Origin: CAYQSU01 sp964420325
GTDB lineage: Bacteria > Pseudomonadota > Alphaproteobacteria > Rhodospirillales > Defluviicoccaceae
Reading direction: 5' to 3'
Assembly (NCBI GenBank): GCA_964420325.1
Contig: CAYQSU010000035.1
Location: forward strand, 1 to 35,693
DNA length: 35,693 nucleotides
Positions 8,223 through 17,022 of this stretch are shown here, piece by piece (within the stretch, counting starts at the first letter, position 1; each line of letters opens with the position of its first letter). The notes beneath the pieces are model-generated. The model worked only from the letters and a program-made list of their open reading frames with translations. It was not told the origin of the DNA and searched no databases. A program made the position numbers and the translations under genes.

Positions 8223-8828
8223 ATGGGAAGGCGTGGCCAAAGACCGAGCCGAGTCCGTGGCGGGGCGCGCATTGCCGCACTCCTGGCGCTGGCCACCGTC
8301 GCCGGCGCCTGTGGCAACACCGAGAAGATGCTCGGTATGGGCAAGCGCAGCCCCGATGAGTTCGCGGTGTACTCCCGGGCGCCGCTGAGCCTGCCTCCCG
8401 ACTACGGCCTTCGTCCGCCCGAACCCGGCACCAACCAGCCGGAAGGGCTCGCGCCGCGCGATCAGGCTCGGATCACGATGACCGGAGCGCAACGCCCAGT
8501 GGGCGGCGTCGCCGCGCGCGGTCCGTTGCCGTTGGACATGTCGGGCGGGACGCAGGCGCTCCTGGCGCGGACCGGGGGCCTCGATGCCGAGCCCGGCATC
8601 CGCGCCCTCGTCAACGAGGAGACGGCGATCCTTGCCGAGGAGGACCAGAGCTTCGTCGACCGGCTGGTCTTCTGGGGCACGCCGACGGAATACGGCACCA
8701 TCGTCGAGCCCCTCGGGGAGACCCAGCGGATCCAGGAGAACAAGGCGCTGGGCCGGTCGATCGTTGCCGGCAACACGCCGACGATCGAGCGCAAGCGGAA
8801 GGCGCTGTTCGAAGGCATCTTCAGATAG
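8223..8828 (+). CDS. DUF3035 outer-membrane lipoprotein (BamF-type)
   Basis: A 201-aa protein with an N-terminal signal peptide and lipobox (AALLALATVAGAC, lipidated Cys at about residue 30). It then has the DUF3035 hallmark RSPDEFAVYSRAPLSLPPDY at residues 42-61, followed by a Pro/Gly-rich, low-complexity region and a helical C-terminus. From my knowledge of the family, DUF3035 proteins of alphaproteobacteria are associated with the BAM outer-membrane assembly complex as BamF; I cannot confirm that here. It lies 12 bp after lspA, the enzyme that would mature it, and upstream of the secreted M16 protease pair. This order recurs in alphaproteobacteria as far as I recall. Confidence 0.85.
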   Translation: MGRRGQRPSRVRGGARIAALLALATVAGACGNTEKMLGMGKRSPDEFAVYSRAPLSLPPDYGLRPPEPGTNQPEGLAPRDQARITMTGAQRPVGGVAARGPLPLDMSGGTQALLARTGGLDAEPGIRALVNEETAILAEEDQSFVDRLVFWGTPTEYGTIVEPLGETQRIQENKALGRSIVAGNTPTIERKRKALFEGIFR

Positions 8829-8926
8829 CGGGCCGTGCCGTCTCCGGTTGACAGTCGCCTCCGCGGACGCCACATCGACGAGGGTGTTCTTGTGCGTCCA
8901 TTCCCCTCGGTTTTCGGGCTGACCCG

Positions 8927-10294
8927 GTGAGGCTCGCGTTTCCGATATCCAGGCTGCCGCCGGTTCTCGTGGCGCTGACCATGCTGGCGGCGCTGCCGGC
9001 GCCCGCGGCCGTGTTCAATCCAGAAACATTCACCCTTGGGAACGGCTTGCAGGTGGTGGTTTTGCCGAATCACCGGGCGCCGGTGGTGACGCACATGGTG
9101 TGGTACAAGGTCGGCGCCGCCGACGAGCCGCCCGGCCTCTCCGGCGTCGCCCATCTCCTCGAGCACCTGATGTTCAAGGGAACGGAGAGCGTTCCGGAGG
9201 GCGAGTTCTCGCGCATCGTCGCCCGCATCGGCGGCCGCGAGAACGCCTTCACCGCCCACGACTACACCGGCTATTTCCAGACCATCGCCAAGGACCGCCT
9301 GGCGCGGGTGATGGCGTTGGAGACCGACCGCATGTCCAACCTCGAGTTGACCGAGGACCAGATCGCGACCGAACGGCTGGTCGTCCTCGAGGAGCGCCGC
9401 CAGCGCACCGACAACGAGCCCGCCGCGGTTCTGGGCGAGTACGTCAGCGCCGGGCTGTACCTGAACCACCCCTATCGCCGGCCGATCATCGGCTGGGCGC
9501 ACGAGATCGCGGAACTCGACCGTGAGGCGGTGCTCGATTTCTACCGCCGATGGTACGCGCCCAACAATGCCGTGCTCATCGTCGCCGGCGACATCACGGC
9601 CGACGAGCTCAAGCCGCTGGCCGAGGCGACCTACGGGACGATCCCGCCGGCCGATGTCCCTCGCCGGCTCGAGCTCGCCGAGCCTCCCCAGGGCGCCGCC
9701 CGGCGCGTCGTCCTCCACGATGCCAAGGTGCATCAGCCGATTTGGCTCAGGAGCCACCTCGCCCCAAGCTATCTCGATGGCGCCACCGAGCACGCCTATC
9801 CCCTGCAGGTGCTCTCCTACATCCTCGGCGGCAACGCGACGAGCCGCCTCTATCGCCAACTGGTCGTCGCCGACAAGAAGGCCGTCGCCGCGTGGAGCCA
9901 CTACTCGGCGACGTCGCGTGGCCCGGCGGAGTTCACCGTCGGCGCCTCGCCGGCCGCCGGCGTCTCCGTCGAGACCCTGGAGGCGTCGGTCGAAGGCGTC
10001 CTGTCGGCGCTGCTGCAAGACGGCGTGACGGCGGACGAGGTTGATCGCGCCAAGCGCCGCATGCTGGCCGACGCCGTCTATGTCCGCGATTCGCTGTCGG
10101 CCGGCGCGCAGATCCTGGGCGAGGCTCTGGCCATGGGACGCACGGTCGACGACGTGGAAGCATGGCCCGAGCGCATCCGGCAGGTGACGCCGGACCAAGT
10201 GCGGGCCGCCGCCGAGGCCGTCCTGCGCGTCGAGCGCTCGGTCACCGCGTCGCTGCTTCCGGAGGCCGAGACGACGGCGGAGGCCGGCCGGTGA
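8927..10294 (+). CDS. Secreted M16 family zinc protease, catalytic member
   Basis: A 455-aa protein starting at GTG 8927 with a signal peptide (hydrophobic core VLVALTMLAALPAPAAV). The inverted zinc motif HxxEH is intact: H76-L-L-E79-H80 in SGVAHLLEHLMFKGTE. The third zinc ligand is expected 76 residues later, and a Glu is found at E156 in LVVLEERRQRTDNE. Further M16 blocks are GGRENAFTAHDYTGYFQT, HPYRRPIIGW and SYILGGNATSRLYRQL. It should cleave peptides in the periplasm. The stop overlaps the next M16 gene by 4 bp (GTGA at 10291-10294), so the two are very likely made together as an active/inactive pair. Confidence 0.93.
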   Translation: MRLAFPISRLPPVLVALTMLAALPAPAAVFNPETFTLGNGLQVVVLPNHRAPVVTHMVWYKVGAADEPPGLSGVAHLLEHLMFKGTESVPEGEFSRIVARIGGRENAFTAHDYTGYFQTIAKDRLARVMALETDRMSNLELTEDQIATERLVVLEERRQRTDNEPAAVLGEYVSAGLYLNHPYRRPIIGWAHEIAELDREAVLDFYRRWYAPNNAVLIVAGDITADELKPLAEATYGTIPPADVPRRLELAEPPQGAARRVVLHDAKVHQPIWLRSHLAPSYLDGATEHAYPLQVLSYILGGNATSRLYRQLVVADKKAVAAWSHYSATSRGPAEFTVGASPAAGVSVETLEASVEGVLSALLQDGVTADEVDRAKRRMLADAVYVRDSLSAGAQILGEALAMGRTVDDVEAWPERIRQVTPDQVRAAAEAVLRVERSVTASLLPEAETTAEAGR

Positions 10295-11616
10295 GACGCG
10301 GTCTTGCCGCCGTCGCCGCGATCGCGGTCCTCTTCGTCCTCATCCGCGCGCCGTCGACGCTTGCCGTCGAGGTCCAGAGGGTCGATGCCGGCTCGGTCGA
10401 GGCGTGGCTGGTCGAGGACCCCAGCGTTCCGGTGATTTCCGTCCACATCGCCTTCCGCGGCGGCGCCGCGCTCGACCCCGCGGGCAAGGAGGGGCTCGCC
10501 AACATGGCCATGGCGCTCCTCGACGAGGGGGCGGGAGATCTCGACTCCGAGGCGTTTCAGGATCGCCTCGAGGAGCTCGCCGTCGAACTCGGCTTCGGCG
10601 CCGAGCCCGACCTGGTCACCGCCAGCCTGCGCACGCTTGCCGAGCACCGGGACGCCGCCTTCGAGCTCCTGAAGACGGCGCTGGCCCGGCCGCGGTTCGA
10701 TGCCGAGCCGGTCTCGCGGATCCGCGGACAGCTCGAGGCCCGGCTCCGCCGGCAGGCCGGTGACGCCGACGTCCAGGCCCGGCAGCGCTTCTTCGAGACG
10801 ATGTTCCCGAACCATCCCTATGCCCGTCCGGTCGAAGGCACCGAGGCCAGCCTCGCGGCGATCACCGTCGACGACCTTCGCGCCTTCGCGTTGTCCCGGC
10901 TCGCCCGCGACACCATCGTCATCGGGGTCGTCGGCGACGTCACCGCCGCCGAGCTTCGGCCCCTGCTCGCGGACTTGGCCGCGGCTCTGCCTGCGACCGC
11001 CGCCGAGGACGGGGTGGCCGCCGTGGCGCCGGCGGCAACCGGCGCCACGATCGTCGTCGACCGGCCGGGGCCGCAGTCGGAGGTCATGTTCGGCCATGCG
11101 GGCCTCCGCCGCGACGATCCCGACTTCTACGCCGCCACCGTGCTCAACCAGGTGCTGGGTGCGGGCGGCCTCACCTCGCGGCTGTTCCTGGAGGTGCGCG
11201 AAAGGCGGGGACTCACCTACGGCGTGCACACGAGCCTCTATCCGCTCCGCCATGCCGCGCTAATCGTGGGACAGGCGGCAACCGCCAACGAGCGGGTGGC
11301 CGAGACCGTCGCCGTCATCCGCACCGAATGGCGGCGGATGGCGGAGACCGGCATCGGCGAGGACGAATTCGCCGACGCCAAGACCTATCTCACGGGCTCC
11401 TTTCCGCTTCGCTTCACGCAATCGGGCCGGATCGCCGCCATGCTGGTCGGCATGCAGCTTCATGATCTCGGCATCGACTACATCGATCGCCGCAACGGGC
11501 TGATCGAGGCGGTCACCCTCGCCGACGTCAACCGCCTGGCACGGCGGCTGCTCGACCCGGAGGCGCTCACCTTCGTGGTCGTGGGTCAACCCGAGGGGCT
11601 GACGGCAACCAACTAG
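10291..11616 (+). CDS. M16 family protein, non-catalytic partner
   Basis: A 441-aa M16-fold protein with an N-terminal signal sequence (AAVAAIAVLFVLIRAPSTLA). The position of HxxEH reads N71-M-A-M-A75, so all three motif residues are replaced and zinc binding should be lost. The C-terminal M16 blocks remain: LNQVLGAGGLTSRLFLEVRE and RRGLTYGVHTSLYP. Such paired genes usually form a heterodimer in which one subunit cuts and the other contributes to the substrate chamber. The start at GTG 10291 gives a 4-bp overlap with the upstream M16 gene; longer in-frame extensions lie inside that gene and lack homology. Confidence 0.92.
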   Translation: MRRGLAAVAAIAVLFVLIRAPSTLAVEVQRVDAGSVEAWLVEDPSVPVISVHIAFRGGAALDPAGKEGLANMAMALLDEGAGDLDSEAFQDRLEELAVELGFGAEPDLVTASLRTLAEHRDAAFELLKTALARPRFDAEPVSRIRGQLEARLRRQAGDADVQARQRFFETMFPNHPYARPVEGTEASLAAITVDDLRAFALSRLARDTIVIGVVGDVTAAELRPLLADLAAALPATAAEDGVAAVAPAATGATIVVDRPGPQSEVMFGHAGLRRDDPDFYAATVLNQVLGAGGLTSRLFLEVRERRGLTYGVHTSLYPLRHAALIVGQAATANERVAETVAVIRTEWRRMAETGIGEDEFADAKTYLTGSFPLRFTQSGRIAAMLVGMQLHDLGIDYIDRRNGLIEAVTLADVNRLARRLLDPEALTFVVVGQPEGLTATN

Positions 11617-11683
11617 ACGCAAGTGGGAGGCGCGTTCGCCCGGCGCGGCTGGATCCGGGCGTGACACCAGGGATCGGGAAGAG

Positions 11684-11992
11684 ATGGACGACAAGACACG
11701 GACGGAGCTCGAGGCGGCGGCGTTCCGCGGCCTCGTCGAGCATCTTCGCAGGCGCACCGACGTGCAGAACATCGACCTGATGAATCTCGCCGGCTTCTGC
11801 CGCAACTGCCTGTCCAAATGGTACATGAAGGCCGCCGAGGAGCGGGGCATCGCCATGACCTACGACGACGCCCGCGAGGCCGTCTACGGCATGCCGTACG
11901 ACGAGTGGAAACGGAAGCACCAGAAGGAGGCGAGCCCGGAGCAGGTGAAGACCTTCGAGGACACCGGGCCGCTGCACGCGTTTCCGCACTGA
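11684..11992 (+). CDS. DUF1244 family protein
   Basis: A 102-aa protein matching the DUF1244 family throughout: FRGLVEHLRRRTDVQNIDLM, then NLAGFCRNCLSKWYMKAAEE with two close cysteines (C-R-N-C), then MTYDDAREAVYGMPYDEWK. It is soluble and probably cytoplasmic, and the function is unknown. The conserved CxxC suggests metal or redox sensitivity, which is inference. It is the last gene of the ribF-to-M16 plus-strand run and converges on tadA, with 32 bp between the stop codons. Confidence 0.92.
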   Translation: MDDKTRTELEAAAFRGLVEHLRRRTDVQNIDLMNLAGFCRNCLSKWYMKAAEERGIAMTYDDAREAVYGMPYDEWKRKHQKEASPEQVKTFEDTGPLHAFPH

Positions 11993-12004
11993 GCCGCGGC
12001 GCCG

Positions 12005-12025
12005 GGCGTCGGCGCCCCGGACGCC
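12005..12025. terminator. Possible bidirectional hairpin between DUF1244 gene and tadA
   Basis: GGCGTC (12005-12010) and GACGCC (12020-12025) are complementary around a 9-nt GC-rich loop, in the 32-bp gap between two converging genes. There is no T-run on either side, so this would be a weak or factor-assisted terminator. Confidence 0.3.
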
Positions 12026-12504
12026 TACCGCCGCCCGCTGAAGAAGCCGGTAAGCAGGTTCGCGCAGTCCCGTTCGAGGACGCCGCCGACGATTTCCGGC
12101 CGATGGTGGCAGGTCGGCTGCCCGAAGATGCGGGCGCCATGCTCGACGCCGCCGCCCTTCGGGTCATAGGCGCCGAAGATCAGCCGGCGGATGCGGGCGA
12201 GCGCGATCGCCTGGGCGCACATGGCACAGGGCTCGAGGGTCACGTACAGGTCGCAGCGCACCAGCCGCTTGACGCCGAGCCGGCCGGCGGCCGCGCGAAT
12301 GACCAGCATCTCCGCGTGCGCGGTCGGATCGTGCCAGGTCTCGCAGCGATTGTGGGCGGCGGCCAGCACGGCGCCGCTCGTGCCGTCGACGAGGACGGCG
12401 CCGACCGGCACCTCGCCAAGGGCGGCGGCACGCTCGGCCTTGGCGAGCGCGAGGCGCATGACCCCCCCTCCCTTGCCCGCGGTCTCCTCGTTGCCGCCCG
12501 CCAT
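12025..12504 (-). CDS. tadA: tRNA-specific adenosine deaminase
   Basis: A 159-aa cytidine-deaminase-fold enzyme that converts A34 to inosine in tRNA-Arg(ACG). The zinc site is intact: H63-A-E65 in PTAHAEMLVIR, and P-C93-A-M-C96 in LEPCAMCAQAI. The core MRLALAKAERAAALGEVPVG is typical of the family. The start could be ATG 12504 (AGGG about 6 nt upstream) or ATG 12459, which sits behind a very strong GGGAGG and would give 144 aa; both keep the whole domain. The gene is divergent from the amidotransferase gene, with only 22 bp between starts if 12504 is used, so promoters must overlap coding sequence. Confidence 0.95.
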   Translation of the reverse strand: MAGGNEETAGKGGGVMRLALAKAERAAALGEVPVGAVLVDGTSGAVLAAAHNRCETWHDPTAHAEMLVIRAAAGRLGVKRLVRCDLYVTLEPCAMCAQAIALARIRRLIFGAYDPKGGGVEHGARIFGQPTCHHRPEIVGGVLERDCANLLTGFFSGRR

Positions 12505-12526
12505 CGCCGGCCCTAAAGTGCCTGCC

Positions 12527-13246
12527 ATGAAGAAACCCCTGATCGGCATCACCACCGATTCCGAAGCCCCCGGAGGATACTCGAAATTTCCCTGGCTGGC
12601 GCTGCGCGAGAACTATTGCGAGGCCGTCGCCCGCGCCGGCGGCCTGCCGGTGCTGCTGCCGCACCTGACCGACGCCGTCGGCACCTATCTCGGTGCGATC
12701 GACGGGCTGCTCGTCTCCGGCGGCGATTTCGACGTCGATCCGGCGCTCTTCGGCGCCACGGCCCGCCACCCGACGGTCAAGACCAAGGACAGGCGCACCG
12801 CCTTCGAAGTGGCCATCACCCGGGCTGCGATCGACGCCGACCGGCCGGTGCTCGGCATCTGCGGCGGCCAGCAGCTCCTGCACGTGGTCTTGGGCGGCTC
12901 CCTCGTCCAGCACATTCCGGACGAGGTGCCGGCGGCGCTCGCCCACGAGCAGCCGAACCCGCGCAACGAGCCGAGCCATCCAGTGCGCGTCGTCGCGGGA
13001 ACGCTCCTGCATCGCGTCGTCGGCGTGGACGAGTTCCTCGTCAACAGCGCCCACCACCAGGCGGCAAAGGACGCCCCCGCGGACGTCGTCGTCAATGCGC
13101 GGGCCCCGGATGGCGTCATCGAGGGCATCGAGGCGCCGCGCCGCCGGTTCTGTCTCGGCGTGCAGTGGCATCCCGAGTTCGAGATCTCGGACGCCGACCG
13201 GCGCATCATCGCCGCCTTCGTCGACGCGTCCCGCGGCCGCCGATGA
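12527..13246 (+). CDS. Class I glutamine amidotransferase-like gamma-glutamyl hydrolase (PuuD/peptidase C26 type)
   Basis: A 239-aa single-domain protein starting MKKPLIGITTDSEAPGGYSK. The nucleophile elbow is VLGICGGQQLLHVVLGG with Cys112. The remaining triad appears in LGVQWHPEFE near the C-terminus. LLVSGGDFDVDPALFG and FLVNSAHHQAAKD match the gamma-glutamyl-gamma-aminobutyrate hydrolase family. The usual elbow is GICRG; here Arg is replaced by Gly (GICGG). It probably releases glutamate from a gamma-glutamyl amide, as in putrescine breakdown, but no other putrescine genes are nearby, so the substrate is open. It overlaps rluB by 4 bp (ATGA at 13243-13246). Confidence 0.88.
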   Translation: MKKPLIGITTDSEAPGGYSKFPWLALRENYCEAVARAGGLPVLLPHLTDAVGTYLGAIDGLLVSGGDFDVDPALFGATARHPTVKTKDRRTAFEVAITRAAIDADRPVLGICGGQQLLHVVLGGSLVQHIPDEVPAALAHEQPNPRNEPSHPVRVVAGTLLHRVVGVDEFLVNSAHHQAAKDAPADVVVNARAPDGVIEGIEAPRRRFCLGVQWHPEFEISDADRRIIAAFVDASRGRR

Positions 13247-13995
13247 CCGCCGTCGCCGGTGCGGGCGCGAGCGCGGGCGAGCGCATCGCCAAGGTCATCG
13301 CCCGCTCGGGCCTCTGCTCGCGGCGCCAGGCGGAGCGGCTGATCGCCGAGGGACGGGTCCTCGTCAACGACCGCCCGGTGACGACGCCGGCGGTGCTGGT
13401 CGGCGCGGCCGACATCGTCGCCGTCGACGGCAAGGCGCTGGCCGCGGCGCCGCCGGTACGCCTCTGGCGCTACCACAAGCCGTCCGGGCTGGTCACCACC
13501 CACCGCGACCCGGAGGGGCGGCCGACGGTGTTCGAGCGGCTGCCGAAGGAGATCGGCCGGGTGATCTCGGTCGGCCGGCTGGACGTGGCGTCCGAGGGGC
13601 TGCTGCTTCTGACCAACGCCGGTCCGCTCGCCCGCCGGCTCGAGCTGCCGTCGACGGGCTGGACCCGCCGCTACCGCGCCCGCGTGTTCGGTCGCGTCGA
13701 AGAGAGTGCCTTCGCTGCGCTCGCCGACGGCATCACGCTCGACGGCATCCGCTACGGCCCGATCAGCGTCCGCCTCGACCAGGTCAAGGGCGCCAACGCC
13801 TGGCTCACGGTGTCGCTGAAAGAGGGCAAGAACCGGGAGGTCCGGCGCGTGCTCGAACACTTGGGCCTGCAGGTGAGCCGCCTCATCCGCATCGGCTACG
13901 GGCCGTTCCAGCTGGGCAAGCTCGGCCGCGGCGAGATCGCCGAGGTTTCGCGCAAGGTGCTCAGGGACCAGCTCGGCGGAGAGATCGGGGCGTGA
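13243..13995 (+). CDS. rluB: 23S rRNA pseudouridine synthase (RluB/RsuA family)
   Basis: A 250-aa protein. The N-terminal S4 RNA-binding domain reads ERIAKVIARSGLCSRRQAER then LIAEGRVLVNDRPV. The catalytic domain has ISVGRLDVASEGLLLLTNAG with the catalytic Asp in GRLD (about residue 111). The family C-terminal block LKEGKNREVRRVLEHLGLQV follows. It isomerises uridine to pseudouridine in large-subunit rRNA, probably at the RluB site; RsuA/RluE/RluF specificity cannot be excluded by eye. The gene overlaps its neighbours by 4 bp on both sides, giving a tight amidotransferase-rluB-rsmD operon in which two adjacent genes modify rRNA. Confidence 0.92.
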   Translation: MTAVAGAGASAGERIAKVIARSGLCSRRQAERLIAEGRVLVNDRPVTTPAVLVGAADIVAVDGKALAAAPPVRLWRYHKPSGLVTTHRDPEGRPTVFERLPKEIGRVISVGRLDVASEGLLLLTNAGPLARRLELPSTGWTRRYRARVFGRVEESAFAALADGITLDGIRYGPISVRLDQVKGANAWLTVSLKEGKNREVRRVLEHLGLQVSRLIRIGYGPFQLGKLGRGEIAEVSRKVLRDQLGGEIGA

Positions 13996-14555
13996 GGATC
14001 ATCGCCGGCAGGCATCGCGGCCGTCCCATCCACGTCCCGCGAGGCGAGGGGCTGCGGCCGACCGCGGACCGGGTGCGGGAGGCGGTGTTCAACATCCTCG
14101 TCCACGGCCTCGACTGGCCGGGCCTCGAGGGCGCGACCGTCGTCGACCTGTTCGCCGGCACCGGCGCCTGCGGCCTCGAGGCGCTGTCGCGCGGCGCCCG
14201 CTTCGCCACCTTCGTCGATCACGAGCCGGCGGCGCTGCTTGCCATCCGGCGCAACGCCGCGGCAATGGGCGAAGGCCGCTCGATCACGCTGCTCAAGCTC
14301 GACGCCACGCGCTTGCCGCCGCCGCCGCGGGCGGCGCAGGCGCCCTGCGCGCTGGCCTTCCTCGATCCGCCGTACGAGTCCGGCGCGGGCGTGCCGGCGT
14401 TGCAAGGCCTCGCTTCTCGCGGCTGGATCGCCCCGGGCGGCATCGCCGTCGTCGAGGTCGGCGCCCGCGAGCCGTTCCCGCCGTCCCCCGCCTTCACCCT
14501 CGTCGACGAGCGCGCCTACGGCGCCGGCCGCGTCGTGTTCCTCCGCTGCGCGTGA
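13992..14555 (+). CDS. rsmD: 16S rRNA (guanine-966-N2)-methyltransferase
   Basis: A 187-aa class I SAM-dependent methyltransferase. The N-terminus VRIIAGRHRGRPIHVP and TADRVREAVFNIL are typical of RsmD. SAM motif I is VVDLFAGTGACGLEALSRGA, and the catalytic motif IV is FLDPPYE (the DPPY of N2-guanine methylases). It modifies G966 of 16S rRNA during assembly of the small subunit. The start is GTG 13992, overlapping rluB by 4 bp. It ends 8 bp before the converging stop codon of the aspartic protease gene. Confidence 0.95.
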   Translation: MRIIAGRHRGRPIHVPRGEGLRPTADRVREAVFNILVHGLDWPGLEGATVVDLFAGTGACGLEALSRGARFATFVDHEPAALLAIRRNAAAMGEGRSITLLKLDATRLPPPPRAAQAPCALAFLDPPYESGAGVPALQGLASRGWIAPGGIAVVEVGAREPFPPSPAFTLVDERAYGAGRVVFLRCA

Positions 14556-14562
14556 GCAGCCC

Positions 14563-15123
14563 TCACCAGCGCAGCTCGAGGCGGTCGCCGCGGACCTCGT
14601 AGCTTTCGAGACGGCTCAGGAACGGCGTGCCGAGAAGGGCGATTTCCCCCATCGGCTGGGCCATCACCACGGCCGGGAACTGGCCGAACTCGATGGCGCC
14701 GATTCTGAGCGAGCGCAGGGTGACGGGGGCGGCCGCGGCGATGCCGTTGGCGGTGCGGCTCTCGAGCGTGAAGTCGCGCTCGTCGACATCGACGCCGATG
14801 CGCTCCGCGAGCTCGCGGCCGAAGGCGACGGCGCTCGCCCCGGTGTCGACGACGAAGCGCACGTCCCTGCCGTTGACGACGCCGTCGACCCAGAACTGGC
14901 CGCGGGCGTCGGCGCGAAGGACCAGCGTCCGCTCGCCGCCTTGGTCCTGCGGCTCCTCCGGCGGCCGCGGCAGCGGGCGCGCCGGCGGCCCGCCGCCACC
15001 CGCGGCCCGCTGGTCGGCGACCGATGCGATCAGCACCGCAGCCAGGGTGCCGGCGACGCCGATGACGAGCGCCTTGGCCAAGGCCCAGCGCAGAATCCCT
15101 TGCTGTCCGTCCGACGAAAGCAT
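14563..15123 (-). CDS. Membrane-anchored retropepsin-like aspartic protease (TIGR02281 type)
   Basis: A 186-aa protein with one N-terminal membrane segment (LAKALVIGVAGTLAAVLIAS) and a Gly/Pro-rich linker. A single retropepsin-like domain follows. Its active site is VRFVVDTGASAVAFG, and the second hallmark is MGEIALLGTPFLSRLESYEV near the end. Enzymes of this type work as homodimers, one Asp from each; bacterial members are inner-membrane proteins with a periplasmic protease domain, and their targets are mostly unknown. The gene stands alone behind an AT-rich 130-bp region that carries a good -10 box on this strand. Confidence 0.88.
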   Translation of the reverse strand: MLSSDGQQGILRWALAKALVIGVAGTLAAVLIASVADQRAAGGGGPPARPLPRPPEEPQDQGGERTLVLRADARGQFWVDGVVNGRDVRFVVDTGASAVAFGRELAERIGVDVDERDFTLESRTANGIAAAAPVTLRSLRIGAIEFGQFPAVVMAQPMGEIALLGTPFLSRLESYEVRGDRLELRW

Positions 15124-15153
15124 TCAGCCGTTCCGCAGCGCTCCGAACATAGT

Positions 15154-15182
15154 ATTACATGATAACAGAACAAATCATGCAA
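15154..15182 (-). promoter_or_regulatory. Candidate promoter for the aspartic protease gene
   Basis: On the minus strand, TTGCAT (15182-15177), a 17-bp spacer and TGTAAT (15159-15154; five of six bases of TATAAT) lie about 30 bp upstream of the ATG at 15123. The surrounding 130 bp are far more AT-rich than the rest of the window, as expected for a promoter region in this genome. Confidence 0.45.
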
Positions 15183-15253
15183 CTCCACAGCTAGCAATAT
15201 CTGTTGTTTTTATTCATATTCCAATCAAGTTGTCTTGAATTCGATCGGCTTGT

Positions 15254-17020
<1,767 letters not shown>

Positions 17021-17022
17021 CG

